From: MGIIb-O1 sp002457595
Lineage (GTDB): Archaea > Thermoplasmatota > Poseidoniia > Poseidoniales > Thalassarchaeaceae
Assembly (NCBI GenBank): GCA_045568115.1
Contig: JBJLBO010000004.1
Location: forward strand, 83,154 to 147,153
Reading direction: 5' to 3'
DNA length: 64,000 bases
This document shows positions 43,142 through 52,806 of this stretch, in pieces. The first letter of the stretch is position 1. Each line of letters starts with the position of its first letter. Below the pieces are notes generated by a model. That model did no database searches and was not told where the DNA came from. It was given only the letters and a program-made list of their open reading frames with translations. The position numbers and the translations under genes are program-made.

Positions 43142-44601
43142 TTAGGAATTTTTGGTTCATCATTTAACCTTACTCTTCTAAATACAGAATAAATGAGAAC
43201 TAAAGATGAAATCACTAATCCAATCAGGGCTATTGGCAAAGGATCTACAGCATCAGGGTGAATTAACTCCACACCCATAGATGCCGTCTCACCATCATCA
43301 TCAATAATTTCAATCGTCAAAATACCTCTCTGTTTGGATTCATCAGGCCAATCCAAATTACGATCACACCCCTCATATAAAGGCAAATTATCGAATAACC
43401 AAATACATCTCAATTCGCTGACATCATTTTCTGTATCAAGTGGGAATGCTTCAAGCATTGCACTTGCACTATCACTTAATTTTACTACTTGTCCATCCGT
43501 TACATTTTCCCCATTAATTGACAATTTAACTGAAGGGGGTAGATTCGCTATACTAAATGATGACACACGTGAAGAGGATTGGCCGCCTTTATCAAAAACA
43601 GTTAGAGACAAAGTATAATTTCCACTAATTGCACCACTAATTGTGTATTTATTCACATCAATTCCCATTTGAACATCAATAGGAACTTCTCCAGAATGAG
43701 ATGGCCTACGTAGTGTCCAGACAAAATATAATTCTTCATTTCCCCAGTAGGGGTCTTCGGTATCGGATGCATCAAAAATATACAATTCATTAGATTCATC
43801 AATATATTCTATACCTTCAATTTTAATCACTGGTGGTTCATTATTCACTTTAATAGAAAATGAATTAGATATTGTATTCATTCCATTCAATAAAGTTACT
43901 TCCATTTTATACCATCCATCTAAATTCTGAATTATAGACTCATTAATTGAAAAATCACCACTTTCAAAATGAAGTGAAGAGCTCAATGACGCGTCTTCAG
44001 ATTGATATGGAAAAATTGTTGAGGCGGAAAAATGATTGGAAAGTGATTGTTTAATTGAAATTTCAACATCATGAAAATCACCTCCAAAATATACACCAGC
44101 CCAACCAGATACTGCAACAATTTCATTTTGATATTGACCAGAAGGTGGGTCATGAATTAGCAAACCCATTAGATTAGTATCAGAAGTTGATTGAATCATA
44201 AAAACCACACGTAATTCACGTATTATTTCTCCTTCAGCGTCATGAACATTCACTGATACATAACAGGAGCATTCTCCTGTTGCATGATATGATAATTCAA
44301 ATTCCCAAGCCCATTGTAATCTATTACTTGAGCTATCCATTTCTACAAGTTCAGAACCTAAATCACCACCGTCGAACTCTATTCCATTCTTTACAACCCT
44401 CCAATAAACCTCTGAAGGAAGTATCTCATCCTCGATAATTCCACTGAATAATATGGAACTACTAGAAACAACACCATTTTCAACATCTATGCTAATTACT
44501 GCAGGATCATTGGTTACACCTACATCGGCATTTACACCATTACAACAAACCAATAAGTTCGCTGATAATAAGAGAATGACAAGTATTCGGGTAGGATTCA
44601 A
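43129..44601 (-). CDS. Secreted or anchored surface protein with PKD/Ig-like domains
   Basis: 490 residues with a signal peptide (ILVILLLSANLLVCCNG) and a C-terminal anchor helix (ALIGLVISSLVLIYSVF). The body is beta-rich and acidic, with segments typical of PKD or bacterial Ig folds, such as NYTLSLTVFDKGGQSS and RGILTIEIIDDDGE. Likely cell-surface or adhesive; substrate unknown. The 3' end overlaps the N-terminal pepP part by 13 bases. Confidence 0.75.
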   Translation of the reverse strand: MNPTRILVILLLSANLLVCCNGVNADVGVTNDPAVISIDVENGVVSSSSILFSGIIEDEILPSEVYWRVVKNGIEFDGGDLGSELVEMDSSSNRLQWAWEFELSYHATGECSCYVSVNVHDAEGEIIRELRVVFMIQSTSDTNLMGLLIHDPPSGQYQNEIVAVSGWAGVYFGGDFHDVEISIKQSLSNHFSASTIFPYQSEDASLSSSLHFESGDFSINESIIQNLDGWYKMEVTLLNGMNTISNSFSIKVNNEPPVIKIEGIEYIDESNELYIFDASDTEDPYWGNEELYFVWTLRRPSHSGEVPIDVQMGIDVNKYTISGAISGNYTLSLTVFDKGGQSSSRVSSFSIANLPPSVKLSINGENVTDGQVVKLSDSASAMLEAFPLDTENDVSELRCIWLFDNLPLYEGCDRNLDWPDESKQRGILTIEIIDDDGETASMGVELIHPDAVDPLPIALIGLVISSLVLIYSVFRRVRLNDEPKIPKWKL

Positions 44602-44651
44602 CGTACCTTCGAATAGTTATCCAGTATTGAACCTCATGGAAAATCGTTCAA

Positions 44652-45711
44652 TTATCTAGCAGATATTCGTGATTGCCATGAAAGTTCATCTAACCACGTA
44701 CCTAGGGTATCTCTATCTAGGAATTCTTGACTTGCCTCAGCAGTAAGAATACAATCACATGCTGCAGAGGCGAGTAAAGCAGCATCAATCATATCATGAC
44801 CCTGCCCCAGAGCTACAGCCAACGCCGTAGCAGCGGCATCATGAAGTCCAATCTGTTGTTTGGGAGCTAATGCCTGACAATCATAGTGAACTATCTCACC
44901 CTCTGATTGGTACAGAGTAATTCCATTTACTCCGCCTAAAACAATAAGAGCATCCCAAGAATAAGTATTGATTAATTTCTGAGCCGCAGTGTTTGTATCA
45001 TCACTCTCCAATCTTCTACGCATGAGTTCCATGCCCCTTAATTCAACTAGAACTACAGTTGCACCACGACTTCTTTCTAATCCAGTTAGTTTAGGATCAA
45101 TAATAACTGGAATGTTTAGATTTTTTGCCTTCTTTATCAATTCTGATGAACCATTTACCGTGACCGCCCCCTTATCATAATCAGAGATTACAAGTGCACA
45201 ACTACTATCCAAATTTTTCATCGCATTTTCAACGAGAGTACGACTAACAGAAGGATCGATTTGGTCAATAGGGCCTCTATCGGCTTGAAGTAAAATCTGG
45301 CTGTCATCAAGTAAACTCTCTCGGCTACCAAAAAAACGAATTTTAACTAAAGTAAGACGATTACGGACAATTTCGATACCAGTAGTAGAGATTCCATCCT
45401 GCGACAATTTGTTTTTTATTACTTCTCCTTCCCTATCATCGCCAACAAAAGTGTGGAAATTTACATTCATGCCAATTGAGTTCAGGCCTCGTAGCAATAT
45501 GCGCTGCAGCACCCGGGCTTTCGTCCGTTTGAAAAATTTTCAAGACCGGGACGGGCGCAATAGAGTTGAGATTGTTCGCAAAACCATGGTGGTATCTATC
45601 AAGCATAACGTCACCAATTAGAGTCACTTTTGAATCAGAAACCCCATCTAAAGTTGAACGAAGTTTGCGCAATGTTTCAGTTCGTGACCTCGGCTTGTCC
45701 TCAATCGTCAT
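44652..45711 (-). pseudogene. PfkB/RfaE-type (heptose kinase-like) gene with a one-base frameshift and altered motifs
   Basis: N-terminal frame (45711-45436): TLIGDVMLDRYHHG, IAPVPVLKIFQTDESPGAAAHIA. The remainder (up to 44652) is one base out of frame; removing one base at 45492 gives a continuous GAAAHIARGLNSIGMNV, as expected for the RfaE/HldE kinase domain. The PfkB signatures are changed: the NxxE region reads VELRGME and the GAGD anion-hole motif reads GLHDAA, keeping only the catalytic-site Asp. It may therefore be a decaying or non-catalytic relative. No nucleotidyltransferase domain. Divergent from endA. Confidence 0.65.
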
Positions 45712-45787
45712 ACATGTTCGTAGAGAAGGAGCCGAATGAGGTTTGGGGAACCGACGCACTCAAGGATGGCTGGCTTGCCGCTAGAAC

Positions 45788-46783
45788 ATGGATGGTACAA
45801 CCAGTGGTTGGGTCATTGAGGGACCATCTACAAATCGATTGAGAGATAAATCTGCAATCGGTAGACCTACAGGAGATGGGAAATTAATACTCTCAGCTGG
45901 AGAAATTATGTTTTGCCATCATTATCGAAATATACCTCTGCCATCAGAAGACTGGCTCAGTTCGACTATATTGGAAAACACAACATTGTTGGCTGAATAC
46001 GCCATTATTGAAGCATTACGTGTGCCAGGTAACAAAATCGTTCTTTCAAATAATTCAGATATATTCGACGTAACTTCAGAACCAGAAACTTGGGGCATTC
46101 GGTGGGAGTCAGATAAACATCCAAGGAATAATGAACCAATTGCTGAGGTCAGATGGTTCTTTTCGAATCAAAACCTTGATACTGTAGACATTATTGAATG
46201 GTCAAACAAAGTTAGTGAAAAAGGAAGAATAGCAGAAGTTTTAGTTGTTGATGATGAACTTAGTGTTGTTACATATCGAGTATCCATAGTAGATCCTAGA
46301 GGGACTATAGATTGTGAAAATATAATTGATTCACTATTAGCACTTAATGATGGTATTTCAATAAATCAAGGAAGAATTTACCCCCTAGAAGACTGGCGAA
46401 TTCCTCAAGTCGGAATTCAAGTAGAAGGTGGTATTTTTGTTGATTCTATAACTTGCGCATTAATTGATGGTGAATTTGAACGAGAAGAAGTGACAATTCT
46501 AACTGATATCCTTTCAAGAGGATTACATCCACGACCTGGATTCAAATATGGAACAGAATGGAGGTGCTATGACAAGACGATTGGAGAAGATCATGCCCCT
46601 TATCTAATCACTCTACCATCGAGAGCACCAAATGATTGGGCCGCTACTTGCCTAGCATCTAGACTTGCATCAGGAGTCAATAAAACTTGGTTGATACCAG
46701 TGAAGGAAAATGACAAATGGAATTATTTAGCGATTACAAGACCACCGGCAGACGCACGTTGGTCCAATCCTCGGAGAAGATAA
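45788..46783 (+). CDS. endA: tRNA-splicing endonuclease EndA (tandem-domain type)
   Basis: Cleaves introns from pre-tRNA at bulge-helix-bulge motifs. 331 residues with two related halves: an N-terminal half (DGKLILSAGEIMFCHHYR) without catalytic residues, and a C-terminal half with the triad Tyr254 (GFKYG), His269 (EDHAPYLI) and Lys299 (GVNKTWL). The length and layout fit the alpha-2-type archaeal enzyme that acts as a homodimer. An in-frame TAG two codons before the ATG at 45788 fixes the start region. Convergent with the M6-like protease gene. Confidence 0.88.
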   Translation: MDGTTSGWVIEGPSTNRLRDKSAIGRPTGDGKLILSAGEIMFCHHYRNIPLPSEDWLSSTILENTTLLAEYAIIEALRVPGNKIVLSNNSDIFDVTSEPETWGIRWESDKHPRNNEPIAEVRWFFSNQNLDTVDIIEWSNKVSEKGRIAEVLVVDDELSVVTYRVSIVDPRGTIDCENIIDSLLALNDGISINQGRIYPLEDWRIPQVGIQVEGGIFVDSITCALIDGEFEREEVTILTDILSRGLHPRPGFKYGTEWRCYDKTIGEDHAPYLITLPSRAPNDWAATCLASRLASGVNKTWLIPVKENDKWNYLAITRPPADARWSNPRRR

Positions 46784-48844
46784 TTACTCTATGTCATCGA
46801 TGGGGGACAAGGATTGATGGTTTTCATTAATTTGCACACCCCTCTTTGGTTCACCACCAAGGCGTGAATGACTATCTCTCTCACCTGTTAGAATAACTAA
46901 AGCAGAAAGTACCATAATAATTGAAAGGCCATTACTTGGTTGAGCTAACCATGCTATAGGACTGTTTCCATTAAATGATGATTTGGCAGTAAATTCGACA
47001 GGGATTCGTTGCTCAATTCCAAATGAATCTACAAATACCAAATCACCTCTTGCAAGCATACCTGGTGTAAGAAGATCATTAGGATTAATGTCGATTTCAA
47101 TTGATGGACAGGCTTCAAATTCTCCCTGTGAACGAACTGTTGCTATCCTTGATGCAGCTCCATCAATTGCAATTGAGTAAGACCTTGTACCATCTCCAAT
47201 ACATCCGGGTTGAAAGGTTACGGAAGAAGGATGGTCCCAAGCAATTAGTGCCTCAAGAGTATTTGTCTCTAAACGATGACCGATTTCATACCAGTCTTTG
47301 TCAATATCCCAAGAACCTTCTCCTTCACACCCGATAGAACCACGAAGATATCCAGCACTGCTAGTAATTTGAGAAGCGGATAAAATGACAATTGTAGAAT
47401 TTCCAGCCTCAATAGGAAAAACTCTAGGTCCCTGGCTAGCAGAAGATTCCGAGGAATGTAAATCTATTTGTAAATCACAAGGAATAGGCGAATTGACTTG
47501 TGCTGTAATCGATTCGCCTTCAAGGATTTCGAGGGGGCCTGAGGAAAATAGGACGTCGACATTAGGCATCTGCGAAACCGGTGTAAATGATACAATTGCA
47601 GAAGACGAATTTAATCCATCAATAGATGCATACCAAGTGACAAGCCTGCCTTGACTATCTCTAATTTGCATACCCATAGAACCCAACATACTTCCTTCAA
47701 CAAAGGTATCAGAAGCGGCTCCGGAATCTTTTCCTCTTACTAATGCAGAGTCCCCATCAGCTTCAATTATCTTGACCCATGGATAATTAGGATCGGAATT
47801 AACCAAGTTATCCGATTCATCTCCGAAATTACGATTTTGATGTTCAACTAGAATTCCAGAGCCAGGTAATAAAGAATCAAAATTGTCACCACCTCGAAAA
47901 GTAAACCTAATCCATTCATTAGTTGCAATTTGGACTTTCAACGATGACCCACCATCTGTCAGAGGATACAATTCAAATGAAGATTGAACACTAGTATCGA
48001 CTTCGATTGAGTTGTTTACTCCAATCAAATCCAAGGTTGAAGAAATTGGCATGGCTGGAATATCTCCCTCGCCGTTCCAATTCCCACTAGCCATTATCCC
48101 CCAGTCTCCAACACCATTCCAATTACTTGTAGGAAGTTCATCATGAACATCATAGAGATCTAGAGCCCCCATTGAATGAAGGGATTCATGAATAATTGTT
48201 CCAAGTCCGGAATTTATCGAAGCTACAACATAATGTTCAATCCGCCAATCCTGAATTTCTATTGGATTATCCAATAAAGAAAAGTGACTCCAAAAAGAAT
48301 TAGAGTTCCCTGTACTTTCTTGAGGTGGGGCTGAATGAATCAAAAGAAGGCGGTCTATTACCCCATCATCATTCAAATCCCACGGACTCAAATCTTCTTC
48401 ACTAAGAACATCCAAAACCACACTATTAACTAGACTTTCAACACCATTTCCATCTGATCCATAATCCCTTTCTCCATCTACATCTTCACCCCATTGTTTT
48501 ACTGGAGAAGAGGTTTTCCAAACATCTTTGACTTCTACTTCCAATTCTGTCGCACCATCTGTCATTAGTGAAAGATACTCCTCTGCTGAACCCTCGCCGG
48601 AGAATATTTGTTCTATCTTCGATATATCGAGATTATTATTTGAAAATGAAACTGGTAATACAAGCCACCTTTCTTCAGGTTGGATTAGAGTATAGTGATA
48701 ATCTTCTTGTTCAGAATTTTGATTGGAATTTTCTGTCCAATTATCAACCAAATCTGAATTCAACTGAATAAGGCTAGCACAGAGAAGTAGAACGACTCCC
48801 AAGGCTACACGCCATACATCCATTAGACCTACGAATGATTTCAT
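46784..48844 (-). CDS. Secreted M6-like metalloprotease domain protein
   Basis: 686 residues. Signal sequence at residues 8-27, then an extracellular domain with the zinc motif HESLH (His219, Glu220, His223) followed by SMGALDLYDVHD, as in immune-inhibitor-A-like M6 peptidases. SNWNGVGDWGIMASGNWNG holds the Met-turn. The C-terminal half is beta-rich and ends in an anchor helix (GLSIIMVLSALVILTGE) with a short cytoplasmic tail. Likely degrades protein outside the cell. Transcribed downstream of tatC. Confidence 0.82.
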   Translation of the reverse strand: MKSFVGLMDVWRVALGVVLLLCASLIQLNSDLVDNWTENSNQNSEQEDYHYTLIQPEERWLVLPVSFSNNNLDISKIEQIFSGEGSAEEYLSLMTDGATELEVEVKDVWKTSSPVKQWGEDVDGERDYGSDGNGVESLVNSVVLDVLSEEDLSPWDLNDDGVIDRLLLIHSAPPQESTGNSNSFWSHFSLLDNPIEIQDWRIEHYVVASINSGLGTIIHESLHSMGALDLYDVHDELPTSNWNGVGDWGIMASGNWNGEGDIPAMPISSTLDLIGVNNSIEVDTSVQSSFELYPLTDGGSSLKVQIATNEWIRFTFRGGDNFDSLLPGSGILVEHQNRNFGDESDNLVNSDPNYPWVKIIEADGDSALVRGKDSGAASDTFVEGSMLGSMGMQIRDSQGRLVTWYASIDGLNSSSAIVSFTPVSQMPNVDVLFSSGPLEILEGESITAQVNSPIPCDLQIDLHSSESSASQGPRVFPIEAGNSTIVILSASQITSSAGYLRGSIGCEGEGSWDIDKDWYEIGHRLETNTLEALIAWDHPSSVTFQPGCIGDGTRSYSIAIDGAASRIATVRSQGEFEACPSIEIDINPNDLLTPGMLARGDLVFVDSFGIEQRIPVEFTAKSSFNGNSPIAWLAQPSNGLSIIMVLSALVILTGERDSHSRLGGEPKRGVQINENHQSLSPIDDIE

Positions 48845-48880
48845 TCCCTTGAAGGGAACGGATATGTGGGCCAGAACAAA

Positions 48881-49996
48881 TCAATTGTCAGATGATTCAG
48901 TGAATTGCGAAAGAAAAACTGCAATTGATTGAGTTCTCCAACCTTCATCCCATGCTAATGATTCATCCATCCAACTTAATCCGCGAACTGTTACACCTAA
49001 AGAATCCAATGAAGAACGGACATTGGTTGGAATAGGGTCACTATTACAACCAGTTACAACAATCTCTGTCAAGTCAGAATACTTTGCCAATTCCACTACT
49101 GCATCTTGCTCCAATTTTTCCAAACATAATGCTGAACAAATTGGTAATGCAATTCCTTTAGTTTGGGAATCTTTAGGAATTGGGGGGCATGCGCCTTCAC
49201 ACGAACAATCAATAATTGCTATTCGTTCCTCAGTGCCACCTCTAGATGTTTTTGAGGATATGAAAAAATTTCTTGAGCCAAGAGTTGCTGAAGGAACTGT
49301 CTTAGAAATAGTATCAGCCAATAGGATAGTGGAGACTGATATTACAACCCTCAAGCCTTCGAATACATTTGGTAAAGTAAGAATTAGAATTCCGCCGGAT
49401 ATTAAAGCGATTTTTGTTGAGAAAAGTGACCTTGAATCATCAATAATCCCGAGGAGTCGTGTTAAGCTTAATGATAGAGTGGTTACAAAACCAATTAACA
49501 ATATCCAAGAGATACCACTTGCAAGTGAAAACAATTCTTTTGCATCATAATGAGCATTTACATTTTCGACAGAGTCGATAGTAGTGGCTCCAATTACAAA
49601 ATTAGGAATCATAACAAACCAAACATACCAAAGAAGAACTGGTAAAATTAGAGTATTGACTAGCAAGAAAATATCCAACCATTTTCTTTCTTGAGGAAGT
49701 AATCCTGGGCGAGCGAATTTTCTTAATTCGAAGCAAAAGAAAGGAAGAACGCAAATCATAGCAAGTAGAAAAATAGCAGTCCAACGAATTTCTAACCAAT
49801 CATATGGTCCATAAATTGACAACGCTCCTGATGGCGAATGGGATAAAGACCAAGAAACAAGTAAATCATCAACAAAATAAGTCCAAATTAACAAAACAAA
49901 AAGAAGTAATAAAGTAATCCTTCGAAGGATTTTGTGGAGATGAAAGAAGTGCTCACTGACCGGTGAATTCCGGTCAGAAGAGACACGGATCGACAT
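48881..49996 (-). CDS. tatC: Twin-arginine translocase TatC with extra cysteine-rich C-terminal domain
   Basis: TatC recognises twin-arginine signals and exports folded proteins. Residues 1-230 have six membrane helices (about 26-44, 71-90, 107-133, 158-181, 196-210, 212-228) and the conserved FARPGLLPQER loop with Glu103. The N-terminal HLHKILRRI lacks the usual Glu of the HLxELR motif. Residues 245-371 form an added soluble domain with six Cys (264, 266, 270, 287, 291, 317) in beta-alpha-like segments (IAIIDCSCEGACPP, LPICSALC, EIVVTGC). Usual TatC ends at about 250. By topology the extra domain should be cytoplasmic. It abuts the upstream CXCH protein gene. Confidence 0.82.
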   Translation of the reverse strand: MSIRVSSDRNSPVSEHFFHLHKILRRITLLLLFVLLIWTYFVDDLLVSWSLSHSPSGALSIYGPYDWLEIRWTAIFLLAMICVLPFFCFELRKFARPGLLPQERKWLDIFLLVNTLILPVLLWYVWFVMIPNFVIGATTIDSVENVNAHYDAKELFSLASGISWILLIGFVTTLSLSLTRLLGIIDDSRSLFSTKIALISGGILILTLPNVFEGLRVVISVSTILLADTISKTVPSATLGSRNFFISSKTSRGGTEERIAIIDCSCEGACPPIPKDSQTKGIALPICSALCLEKLEQDAVVELAKYSDLTEIVVTGCNSDPIPTNVRSSLDSLGVTVRGLSWMDESLAWDEGWRTQSIAVFLSQFTESSDN

Positions 49997-49997
49997 T

Positions 49998-50993
49998 TTA
50001 CATCACGTCATGAACTGTTTGCTCTACTTTGGCTGAACGAATCGTTCTGTAGACTCCATAAGCAGCCCAAGCAGATACAAAGAATGTAGCACCTATGATG
50101 AAGTCGCTTTGACCTCCATTGGCTGTCCAATTCACTGCTACTACGAAGGTAATCAATGCAATTATGCCCCGACGTAGGCCTTGAGGATAGGCCAATTCCA
50201 TGGCTAGGAATTCAGGACCTGTTTCGTAACGGCGTTCCATGATTTCACGCTGGAATACAGCACCCACTAGAAGTGCGGTAAGTGAAGTCCAGTAGAATAG
50301 ATTACCTTTCTCAAAAATTGTATTGGAGAGGGCTTCTTGGTGCTCGGCTTCCTTCTCCGCATCTGATTCCTCAATGACAAATAAGGTATCATAGTCTCCT
50401 ACTGATATTGTTCGAGTCTCAAGAGTTGCTGCATCATCATTCATCTCTATGGTTCCAGGAGCAAGGATCGAAAACGTCAGAGTATTCCAGTAATCTCCCT
50501 CATCAGGTAAGCCACTATTATCTACTGAATTACCTACTAACCAAAAGTGAACATCTCCAATATCTTCTGAAGGGGCACTCCAAGTAAGTACCCATACTCC
50601 ATTGCTAGTAGCAGAGTGAGAGACATCGTCGGCATTATCTTCTGCGTCTCTAATATCTTGTGATGATTCCCAAGTGAAATCGCCAACACCTGAAGATGAA
50701 AGTAAGAAGCCGGCTTTAGTATTGCCATCTGCTCCGGCAAGTGTAACTGAATCTGCTACTGTGATGGTCATTTGATATGACTCTCCTGAATCATACATCA
50801 CAGGAACTCCGGTAATCATTACAACTGCTCTGTCACCAGCCGCACCATTGCCATGACAAGTACACCCATAACGTGAGGTTTCATTATCTTCAGAATTTTT
50901 TGCAGGGGGGCCTTGGCTATTGGCAATTACTGGAATCGCCAATAAAGCAACAAGTAATATTGCTATCATGAATCGCGGAGTTCGGTTACTCAT
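49998..50993 (-). CDS. Exported membrane protein with CXCH motif (reeler/choice-of-anchor-like)
   Basis: 331 residues: signal peptide (residues 8-25), then RYGCTCHGNGAAG with Cys44, Cys46 and His47, a beta-sandwich domain (about 60-200) resembling the reeler-type domains often found next to CXXCH haem motifs, and three C-terminal membrane helices (about 231-250, 278-292, 299-318). The spacing CXCH is one residue short of the standard c-haem motif, so haem attachment is uncertain. It lies one base upstream of tatC and is probably co-transcribed with it. Confidence 0.7.
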   Translation of the reverse strand: MSNRTPRFMIAILLVALLAIPVIANSQGPPAKNSEDNETSRYGCTCHGNGAAGDRAVVMITGVPVMYDSGESYQMTITVADSVTLAGADGNTKAGFLLSSSGVGDFTWESSQDIRDAEDNADDVSHSATSNGVWVLTWSAPSEDIGDVHFWLVGNSVDNSGLPDEGDYWNTLTFSILAPGTIEMNDDAATLETRTISVGDYDTLFVIEESDAEKEAEHQEALSNTIFEKGNLFYWTSLTALLVGAVFQREIMERRYETGPEFLAMELAYPQGLRRGIIALITFVVAVNWTANGGQSDFIIGATFFVSAWAAYGVYRTIRSAKVEQTVHDVM

Positions 50994-51045
50994 GCAATCA
51001 CCTACGCCTCTTCGACCGTTATCAATCTCATAACCGTTGCTCGCT

Positions 51046-51064
51046 CGCCTCCCTAAGGGAGGCG
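51046..51064 (-). terminator. GC-rich hairpin after the pnt operon
   Basis: CGCCTCCCT and AGGGAGGCG form a nine-base-pair inverted repeat around one base, seven bases past the pntB stop. No T tract follows on the minus strand, so it may be an RNA-stability or pause hairpin rather than an intrinsic terminator. Confidence 0.5.
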
Positions 51065-51070
51065 GGAATT

Positions 51071-52498
51071 TTAGAGTTCCTTTACTGCCGCATTCAACTC
51101 ATTCATCATCTTCTTCCCATCCCCAAAGAGCATCATTGTCTTATCCATGAAAAACAAATCATTGTCCACTCCTGCATACCCAACGGAAAGACTGCGCTTG
51201 ATGATTACAACAGTGCTTGCCTTATCCACATCTATGATTGGCATACCTGCCAGAGGACCTTCTTTGGTTCGAGCAACTGGATTGCAGGTGTCATTTGCAC
51301 CAATGACTAGGGCAATGTCTGCTTCGGGTAATTCTGGATTAATTTCATCCATTTCAATTAGTTGATCATAAGGGACATTAGCTTCGGCAAGAAGTACATT
51401 CATGTGTCCAGGCATCCTTCCTGCTACTGGATGAATAGCATACTTTACCTCTGTGTCAAACCTTTCAGATACCAAGTCTGCAAACTCCTTGACTTGATGT
51501 TGGCATTGACTTACTGCCATTCCATAACCAGGAACTATGATAATCTTCTGTGCCCCATCAACCATCATCGCAACTTCATCAGCATCACTACCAACCTTAG
51601 TACGAGTTACTTGTTCCTTATCTGAACCTCCAAAGGCCTTGAACAGGACATCCTTTAGTTCCCGGTTCATGGCCTTACACATGATGAATGTGAGGATTAA
51701 ACCACTAGCACCAACAAGTGAACCTGCAACAATTAGAACACTGTTGCCAATTATAAATCCTGTAAATGCTGCTGCAATGCCTGATAGTGAATTGAGTAGT
51801 GATACCACCACAGGCATGTCGGCCCCACCAATTGGAAGAACCAATAATACACCAAGTAAGCAAGATATGCCTATGATTGCAAAGAGGTAGTCTGTATTTG
51901 TTGGATCATCAATTGAAAGATATATGAGTCCTAGAACTCCAAAGAAAAGTATTGCCTTAATTGGGTTGAGCCATCCTGGACCCCACGTTGGTGTGCGAAT
52001 CCATTTACCAAATATTTCCACGCCGCCCTTGAGTTTTAGCATTGCAAGTAGTGAACCAGTAAGTGTCATCCAACCTACTAATGCAGACAGCCCGGCAGCG
52101 ACTACAACGACTTGCAAATCCAAGCCTGTTGGTAATTCCAGACTAGAGTCTTCGATATATTTCCAAGATTCAGAAAGCGCAACTAATGCAGATGCAGCTC
52201 CACCAAAGCCGTTGAACAGAGCCACCATCTCCGGCATCCCTGTCATTTCAACTCGTATGGCCATAATAGCTCCAATTAGTGAACCAATTAGCAATCCTGA
52301 ACCGATAAGAATCCAGCCTTCAATACCATCACCAAATTGCATTTCTGCGACCGTAGTCAAGACCGCTACTAACATGCCCATTGCACCTAATTGATTTCCA
52401 CGAGGTGCAGTCCTAGGGTGACCAAGTTGCTTCAATCCAAGTATGAAAAGTACTGCCGAAAATAGGTAACCAATACTAACCCAATCGCCTAGCATCAC
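51071..52498 (-). CDS. pntB: NAD(P) transhydrogenase beta subunit
   Basis: 475 residues. Nine or so membrane helices (residues 1-280), including the proton-channel region, then the NADP(H)-binding dIII domain from about residue 300: IIIVPGYGMAVSQCQHQVKE, IHPVAGRMPGHMNVLLAEANVPYD, LVIGANDTCNP, GMPIIDVDKASTVVIIKRS. Couples proton flow to transfer of hydride from NADH to NADP+. The ATG overlaps the stop of the middle gene by ATGA. The last gene of a three-gene pnt operon. Confidence 0.95.
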   Translation of the reverse strand: MMLGDWVSIGYLFSAVLFILGLKQLGHPRTAPRGNQLGAMGMLVAVLTTVAEMQFGDGIEGWILIGSGLLIGSLIGAIMAIRVEMTGMPEMVALFNGFGGAASALVALSESWKYIEDSSLELPTGLDLQVVVVAAGLSALVGWMTLTGSLLAMLKLKGGVEIFGKWIRTPTWGPGWLNPIKAILFFGVLGLIYLSIDDPTNTDYLFAIIGISCLLGVLLVLPIGGADMPVVVSLLNSLSGIAAAFTGFIIGNSVLIVAGSLVGASGLILTFIMCKAMNRELKDVLFKAFGGSDKEQVTRTKVGSDADEVAMMVDGAQKIIIVPGYGMAVSQCQHQVKEFADLVSERFDTEVKYAIHPVAGRMPGHMNVLLAEANVPYDQLIEMDEINPELPEADIALVIGANDTCNPVARTKEGPLAGMPIIDVDKASTVVIIKRSLSVGYAGVDNDLFFMDKTMMLFGDGKKMMNELNAAVKEL

Positions 52499-52806
52499 TT
52501 ATCCCTCCTCTTTTTTCCAGCAATCATATTCAACATCCTATTAGTTACAGCAAATCCACCTACAACGTTAATCATTGCAAGAACTACTGCAACAAAAGCA
52601 AGCAATCCACTGACTAAGGTATCTCCACTTTCGTATACAACATTAGCACCAATAAGAGCACCAACAATACTGATTCCAGAAATAGCATTAGCACCACTCA
52701 TCAAAGGAGTGTGCAAGGTGGCTGGAACTTTAGTGATTAATTCAAAACCAAGGAAAATGGAAAGTACGAATAGAGTAATTGAGCCGATAAGCATTGCAGG
52801 ATCCAT
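52495..52806 (-). CDS. pntAB: NAD(P) transhydrogenase alpha subunit, membrane part
   Basis: 103 residues with three or four membrane helices. It matches the C-terminal dII segment of PntA found as a separate gene in three-gene operons: LGFELITKVPATLHTPLMSGANAISGI is the conserved region. Overlaps pntAA by one base and pntB by four. Together the three proteins form the proton channel and catalytic domains. Confidence 0.92.
   Translation of the reverse strand: MDPAMLIGSITLFVLSIFLGFELITKVPATLHTPLMSGANAISGISIVGALIGANVVYESGDTLVSGLLAFVAVVLAMINVVGGFAVTNRMLNMIAGKKRRDK

Noticed and set aside
45714..45842. Short plus-strand frame (MFVEKEPNEVWGTDAL...) upstream of endA
   Set aside because: It overlaps endA out of frame and endA already has a plausible complete N-terminal domain; there is no evidence for a frameshifted extension.
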